Position numbers and translations under genes: made by a program. Under the pieces are notes generated by a model, which saw nothing but the letters and a program-made list of their open reading frames with translations, did no database searches and had not been told where the DNA came from. Shown piece by piece: positions 4,412-7,237 of a DNA stretch of 7,237 bases. Source of the DNA: Patescibacteria group bacterium (GTDB lineage Bacteria; Patescibacteriota; Microgenomatia; Levybacterales; UBA12049); assembly GCA_023485715.1 (NCBI GenBank), contig JAMCZG010000016.1:1-7237 (forward strand). The letters run 5' to 3'. How positions within the stretch are numbered: position 1 is the first letter of the stretch; every line of letters starts with the position of its first letter.

Positions 4412-5656
4412 ATGAAAGTAAAAGATCTAATGCAGAAAAACGTTGTCTATGTTTCTCCGAAAACCAAACTACAGGAGGTCGCAAGATTGATCTTCGGTTA
4501 TGGGATTAATGGACTGCCTGTTTGTGAAAAAAAGAAATTATTGGGGATGATTACCGAGCGCGACATCATATCTCAATTCTTTCCGACAATGCAGGAGTTT
4601 GTTGAAGACCCGTTTCGATCAAGCGATTTTGAAAAAATGGAGGGTAAAACAAACGAAATCCTTTCTTATTCTGCGGACAAAATAATGAGCACTAATCCTA
4701 CGACAGTCAGTCCCGAAACTCCGATACTAGAAGCCCAATCTACGATGCAAATCCACAAAGTGGGCAGGCTTCCGGTAATTGATAAGACGGGAAATCTTAT
4801 CGGTATCCTTTCTAAAGGAGATATTTTTAGAGGAATTATAAAAGGAAAGCTTTTTTTTGCAGCAGAAGAAGAGTTTTATGATTGGCTGGCAAAATATTAC
4901 GATGTTTTGATCGATTGGAAAAAAAGACTTTCGGTAGAAATACCCGATTTAGTCGACTTGTTTAAAAAAGAAAAGGTGGGGAAAATTTTAGATCTTGCTT
5001 ATGGTACAGGTGAACACGCAATCGAACTGGCAAAAAAGGGTTTTGAAGTTGTCGGGTTGGAAGCAAGTAGTACGATGCATAAAATATCCGAGGGAAAAAG
5101 GGAAAAGATAAATAAAGATGCCGCAAAAAGAGTTAAATTTTTAAGTGGAATATATAAAGATATGGTTAGTAAATTGCCGAGGGATTTTGATGCAGTAACC
5201 ATTTTGGGAAACTCCATGCCGTTTATTGCTATTACGGATAAAGAAATTTTAAAAAGATTGGTAAAAGTTTTAAATCCTGAAAAATCCCTTTTAGTACTCC
5301 AAATAGTAAATTTTGAAAAAATTCTTACAAAACAAGGCGGGGTTAGAGATTTTACAAGAAGGGAAGCAGGAGGATACGATAAAGAGTATGCATTCTTGGG
5401 TTTTTATTCGAAAAATAAAGAGAAAGCTCTAAATTATACACGAGCGGTTTTTGATTTTGACGGCAAAAGGTGGGGTTTTAAAGGAATGACCAGTACGCAA
5501 ATTAAATACATAGGGCAGAGAGAAATAGAGGCAATGTTAAAAAAGATCGGTTTTTCCAAAATCGAATTCTATGGTAGCCCTTTTTACGGATCACTGCTAG
5601 GAGGTCCGTTTAAGCCAGACGAGAGCGATTGGCTAAACGTTGTAGCAAAAAGATAA
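4412..5656 (+). CDS. Fusion of two CBS domains with a class I SAM-dependent methyltransferase
   Basis: Residues 1-55 are a first CBS domain (V-K-D-L-M, then G-I-N-G-L-P-V ... L-L-G-M-I-T-E-R-D-I-I) and about 86-143 a second (A-D-K-I-M-S-T-N-P-T-T-V, then V-G-R-L-P-V-I-D ... L-I-G-I-L-S-K-G-D-I). Together they form a Bateman module of the kind that binds adenine nucleotides or SAM. Residues 152-414 are a methyltransferase. It opens with Y-D-W-L-A-K-Y-Y-D-V-L and has motif I I-L-D-L-A-Y-G-T-G-E-H (192-202), where Tyr replaces the common Cys. Acidic E217 ends strand 2 (V-V-G-L-E-A-S), and L-G-N-S-M-P-F-I (265-272) resembles the G-N-S-L motif of glycine/sarcosine-type N-methyltransferases. No membrane segment is seen. 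The methyl acceptor is unknown. The fusion suggests allosteric control of methylation by nucleotide or SAM level, which is inference. There is no Shine-Dalgarno. The next gene starts 30 bases downstream. Confidence 0.88.
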   Translation: MKVKDLMQKNVVYVSPKTKLQEVARLIFGYGINGLPVCEKKKLLGMITERDIISQFFPTMQEFVEDPFRSSDFEKMEGKTNEILSYSADKIMSTNPTTVSPETPILEAQSTMQIHKVGRLPVIDKTGNLIGILSKGDIFRGIIKGKLFFAAEEEFYDWLAKYYDVLIDWKKRLSVEIPDLVDLFKKEKVGKILDLAYGTGEHAIELAKKGFEVVGLEASSTMHKISEGKREKINKDAAKRVKFLSGIYKDMVSKLPRDFDAVTILGNSMPFIAITDKEILKRLVKVLNPEKSLLVLQIVNFEKILTKQGGVRDFTRREAGGYDKEYAFLGFYSKNKEKALNYTRAVFDFDGKRWGFKGMTSTQIKYIGQREIEAMLKKIGFSKIEFYGSPFYGSLLGGPFKPDESDWLNVVAKR

Positions 5657-5662
5657 ATTTAT

Positions 5663-5691
5663 TTGACTTAATAGGGTAAATATTGTATGTT
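5663..5691 (+). promoter_or_regulatory. Possible promoter inside the start region of the DUF5667-type gene
   Basis: TTGACT (5663-5668), 17 bases and TATGTT (5686-5691) would start transcription near 5698, beside a second ATG at 5699. If this promoter is used, the ATG at 5687 is not transcribed as part of the gene and the protein begins M-R-R-F-F-L. The -10 box matches consensus at four of six bases, so this is weaker than the other promoters. Confidence 0.42.
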
Positions 5692-6250
5692 GAACAAAAT
5701 GAGAAGGTTTTTTCTCGTCGCGATCGCTTTTCTAATATTTCTCCAATCTCATAAAATTTCTTTTGCCCAGGGACAACTTATTCCGACAACAACACCCTTT
5801 CCTACTCCGACCCCGGTTGAATACCAATTGCCTTATCCTGGTCTTTTGCCCGATCACCCGTTGTATTTTGTAAAAGCCATAAGGGATAAAATTATGGATA
5901 TCTTAATTTCTGATCCGTTAAAAAAAGCCGAGTTTAATCTACTTTCGGCGGACAAGCGGTTAAACTCAGGAATTTTTCTTTTTAATAACGGTAAGCAGCA
6001 GTTAGCAGCAGAAACGATTTCTAAAGGAGAAAACTATTTTGAAAAAGCGATCGAAAGTGTTAAAGAGGCAAAAAAACAGGGGAAAGACGCAAATTACATT
6101 ATCGCTAGATTATTACTTTCAGCAAAAAAACATCAAGATGTGACTAAAGATTTAGAAAACAAGGCGTCAAAAAACATAAAAAGCAGTTTAAATTCGAGCT
6201 TCCAAAGGGCCTCTGATTTGGAAAAAAAGGTAAACGAGATTAATTTGTAA
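5687..6250 (+). CDS. Secreted DUF5667-type protein of Patescibacteria
   Basis: A 187-residue exported protein. Residues 1-27 form a signal peptide: basic M-R-R, hydrophobic F-F-L-V-A-I-A-F-L-I-F-L (8-19), and likely cleavage after S-F-A before Q28-G. Residues 32-48 are a Pro/Thr-rich linker (T-T-T-P-F-P-T-P-T-P). The signature Y-P-G-L-L-P-D-H-P-L-Y-F (50-61) followed by I-R-D-K-I-M-D-I-L-I-S-D-P-L-K-K-A-E-F (65-83) matches the DUF5667 pattern, common in this radiation and of unknown role. The remainder (84-185) is charged and helical, probably a helical bundle or coiled coil. Its surface location is inferred from the signal peptide. The start is uncertain: ATG 5687 or ATG 5699 (12 bases later). 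A promoter-like pair ending 7 bases before 5699 and the M-R-R start favour the second, but both give a sound signal peptide. Neither has a Shine-Dalgarno. Confidence 0.88.
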   Translation: MLNKMRRFFLVAIAFLIFLQSHKISFAQGQLIPTTTPFPTPTPVEYQLPYPGLLPDHPLYFVKAIRDKIMDILISDPLKKAEFNLLSADKRLNSGIFLFNNGKQQLAAETISKGENYFEKAIESVKEAKKQGKDANYIIARLLLSAKKHQDVTKDLENKASKNIKSSLNSSFQRASDLEKKVNEINL

Positions 6251-6424
6251 TTGGTATTACATAATCTTCGATTGTTCATTTTATATACTCGCATTAAATA
6301 GTCCGGCAATACCTTTATTTTAGTACTTTTATATTTTTTTTACTCTATTTTTTCATTACTCATAAAACTTGGAAAAATCGAGGCTAAAAAAACAGCTGAG
6401 TAATTTTGATATATTTATTGATAG

Positions 6425-6453
6425 TTGACACAGCAGATCTAGGGTCATATTAT
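6425..6453 (+). promoter_or_regulatory. Consensus promoter of nrdR-nrdJ
   Basis: A perfect TTGACA (6425-6430), 17 bases and TATTAT (6448-6453) predict a start near 6460, about 24 bases before the nrdR ATG. It is the best -35 in the window and the only clear promoter here with a leader of this length upstream of a long gene. The leader coincides with a candidate NrdR box. Confidence 0.78.
6430..6445 (+). promoter_or_regulatory. Candidate upstream NrdR box
   Basis: ACAGCAGATCTAGGGT matches 11 of 16 positions of the NrdR-box consensus as I know it (acaCwAtATaTwGtgt) and has the palindromic centre AGATCT. It lies between the -35 and -10 boxes and starts exactly 31 bases before the better downstream box. 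That is the helically phased spacing usual for paired NrdR boxes. Alone it would be weak. Confidence 0.5.
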
Positions 6454-6460
6454 TTGTCTG

Positions 6461-6476
6461 GCACTAGATATAGAGT
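6461..6476 (+). promoter_or_regulatory. Candidate downstream NrdR box
   Basis: GCACTAGATATAGAGT matches 13 of 16 positions of the NrdR-box consensus (mismatches at 1, 7 and 14). It covers the predicted transcription start and lies just after the -10 box. NrdR bound here would block transcription of its own gene and of nrdJ. Confidence 0.68.
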
Positions 6477-6483
6477 TTTTAAC

Positions 6484-6933
6484 ATGAAATGCCCTTATTG
6501 CGGAAGCACAGACACAGAAGTAATCGAAACAAGGGATAGCGAAGATCTTGAAACAATAAGGCGAAGAAGGTCATGTTTAAAATGCGGGAAAAGATTTACG
6601 ACTTACGAAAGGGTCGAAAATATTAATCTGGTCGTAATAAAAAAAGACGGAAAAAGGGAACAGTTTAACAGGGACAAATTAAAAAGCGGAATTCTTAAAG
6701 CGAGCGAAAAAACAGAGGTTTCGGTCGACGCGATCGAAAAAATCGTAACGGCTTTAGAACACGAATTAAGAAGCGCAGACTCGGTCGAAGTCGAAAGTAA
6801 AAAAATCGGGCAATTAGTCGCAAATAAACTTAAAAAAATCGATAAAATTGCGTATATAAGATTTTCCAGCGTGTTCAGGCGATTTGTAGATGTCGAAGAT
6901 TTTGAGAAAGAAGTAAAAAAATTAATCAAATAA
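6484..6933 (+). CDS. nrdR: Transcriptional repressor NrdR
   Basis: NrdR represses ribonucleotide reductase operons when its ATP-cone senses high (d)ATP. The 149 residues match the family length. The N-terminal zinc ribbon has C3-P-Y-C6 and C31-L-K-C34, with the basic R-R-R-R-S (26-30) between. F-T-T-Y-E-R-V-E (38-45) leads to the ATP-cone, with V-I-K-K-D-G-K-R-E-Q-F (51-61) and A-Y-I-R-F-S-S-V-F-R-R-F (123-134). All expected motifs are present. The start at ATG 6484 gives the family M-K-C-P-Y-C. An upstream in-frame TTG at 6406 would add 26 residues encoded by the promoter and operator sequence and is rejected. No clear Shine-Dalgarno precedes the ATG. The stop is 23 bases before nrdJ. Paired NrdR-like boxes at its promoter imply autoregulation. 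Confidence 0.97.
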   Translation: MKCPYCGSTDTEVIETRDSEDLETIRRRRSCLKCGKRFTTYERVENINLVVIKKDGKREQFNRDKLKSGILKASEKTEVSVDAIEKIVTALEHELRSADSVEVESKKIGQLVANKLKKIDKIAYIRFSSVFRRFVDVEDFEKEVKKLIK

Positions 6934-6940
6934 TCAGAGG

Positions 6941-6947
6941 AGAGAGG
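6941..6947 (+). promoter_or_regulatory. Shine-Dalgarno of nrdJ
   Basis: AGAGAGG, within the purine-rich stretch AGAGGAGAGAGG (6936-6947), ends 9 bases before the nrdJ ATG. It is one of the few good ribosome binding sites in the window and belongs to a gene internal to an operon. This contrasts with the leaderless-type starts of first genes. Confidence 0.6.
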
Positions 6948-6956
6948 TATAAAATT

Positions 6957-7237
6957 ATGAAACTGGACGGAATAAGACAACGTGTATTTTTAGATAGGTA
7001 CGCCTTAAAAGACAAAAAAGGCCATCCGGTCGAACAAACCCCCGACGAAATGTGGCAAAGGGTCGCTTCCGGCGTTTCCCAGGCAGAAAAAAGGGAAGAC
7101 AAAAAAGTTTGGGAGAAAAAATTTGTCGACGCGATGAAAGACTTTAAATTTGTCCCGGGCGGGCGGATTTTGGCCGGCGCTGGAACGGGTTTTGAAGTAA
7201 CTTTTTATAACTGTTTTTTTGCCTCTTTAACACTTTC
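6957..7237 (+). CDS. nrdJ: Adenosylcobalamin-dependent (class II) ribonucleotide reductase, N-terminal part; cut by the window edge
   Basis: The frame from ATG 6957 is open for 93 codons to the edge. The enzyme reduces ribonucleotides to deoxyribonucleotides; the class II form uses adenosylcobalamin to make the thiyl radical and needs no oxygen. Visible features are F-L-D-R-Y-A-L-K-D (11-19), the T-P-D-E-M-W-Q-R-V-A segment (28-37), F-V-P-G-G-R-I-L-A-G-A-G-T (64-76) and Y-N-C-F-F (83-87). C85 corresponds to the first cysteine of the active-site redox pair. No N-terminal ATP-cone is present in this part. The V-P-G-G-R-I-L-A-G-A-G pattern and the L-D-R-Y-A-L-K-D opening are typical of NrdJ rather than class I NrdA, but the remaining cysteines are outside the window. 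It lies 23 bases after nrdR with its own Shine-Dalgarno, so the two form an operon. Confidence 0.87.
   Translation, partial: MKLDGIRQRVFLDRYALKDKKGHPVEQTPDEMWQRVASGVSQAEKREDKKVWEKKFVDAMKDFKFVPGGRILAGAGTGFEVTFYNCFFASLTL

Noticed and set aside
6247..6260. Small hairpin GTAAT-TGGT-ATTAC at the end of the DUF5667-type gene as a terminator
   Set aside because: The stem is five mostly A-T pairs and is not followed directly by a T-run, so it would be too weak.
6251..6405. AT-rich gap as a possible small RNA gene
   Set aside because: A TATACT at 6284-6289 lacks a good -35 at normal spacing, and I saw no stable structure or terminator.
6406..6483. TTG-initiated N-terminal extension of NrdR
   Set aside because: It would translate the promoter and both NrdR-like boxes, and the family N-terminus M-K-C-P-Y-C starts at 6484.
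6603..6980. Minus-strand open frame of 125 codons across nrdR and the start of nrdJ
   Set aside because: It is a shadow of two clearly recognised genes; its Ser/Phe/Leu-rich content is the antisense of a Lys/Glu-rich protein.

Overview
The window looks like part of a small, AT-rich genome of a candidate phyla radiation (Patescibacteria) bacterium, most likely the Microgenomates side. The clues are a secreted DUF5667-type protein with the P-G-L-L-P-D-H-P-L-Y signature, a cytidylate-kinase-like protein with the deviant P-loop G-K-I-G-A-G-A-T-T, a membrane-anchored short-hydrolase N-terminus, and an nrdR-nrdJ pair. This placement rests on remembered family patterns, not on a search. The standard genetic code fits, and every complete gene here ends in TAA.

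Layout. Left edge, minus strand: the start of a membrane-anchored protein (1-210, cut by the window) preceded by an unrecognised 138-residue protein (241-657). A back-to-back promoter region (658-743) separates these from a plus-strand operon of type I GAPDH and a CMP-kinase-like P-loop protein, which overlap by one base (TAATG). Next comes a plus-strand acetyltransferase-like gene. Its 5' end appears broken or recoded: a good promoter, a Shine-Dalgarno and an ATG at 2490 lead into a short frame that meets the main frame only through a -1 shift at a run of seven T. This gene converges, with stop codons sharing four bases, on a minus-strand gene (3268-4305) for a spermidine-synthase-like or methyltransferase-like protein. 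A second divergent promoter region (4306-4411) leads to a 414-residue fusion of two CBS domains with a SAM methyltransferase. A secreted DUF5667-type protein follows, then a 233-base gap holding a consensus promoter with two NrdR-box-like palindromes, then nrdR and the start of nrdJ (adenosylcobalamin-dependent ribonucleotide reductase, cut by the right edge).

How the parts relate. The best-supported circuit is nrdR-nrdJ. The repressor, its probable operator pair (31 bp start to start) overlapping the promoter, and the reductase it would control all lie within 0.9 kb. GAPDH plus the CMP-kinase-like gene form a translationally coupled unit. The other genes appear to be separate transcription units.

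A second theme is promoter placement. At least four genes (657 minus, GAPDH, 4305 minus, CBS-methyltransferase), and perhaps the DUF5667 gene, have a -10 box ending only 7-9 bases before the start codon. This predicts leaderless or nearly leaderless mRNAs. nrdJ, and the probable start at 2490, instead have Shine-Dalgarno sequences. I saw no tRNA, rRNA, CRISPR array, insertion sequence or convincing intrinsic terminator.
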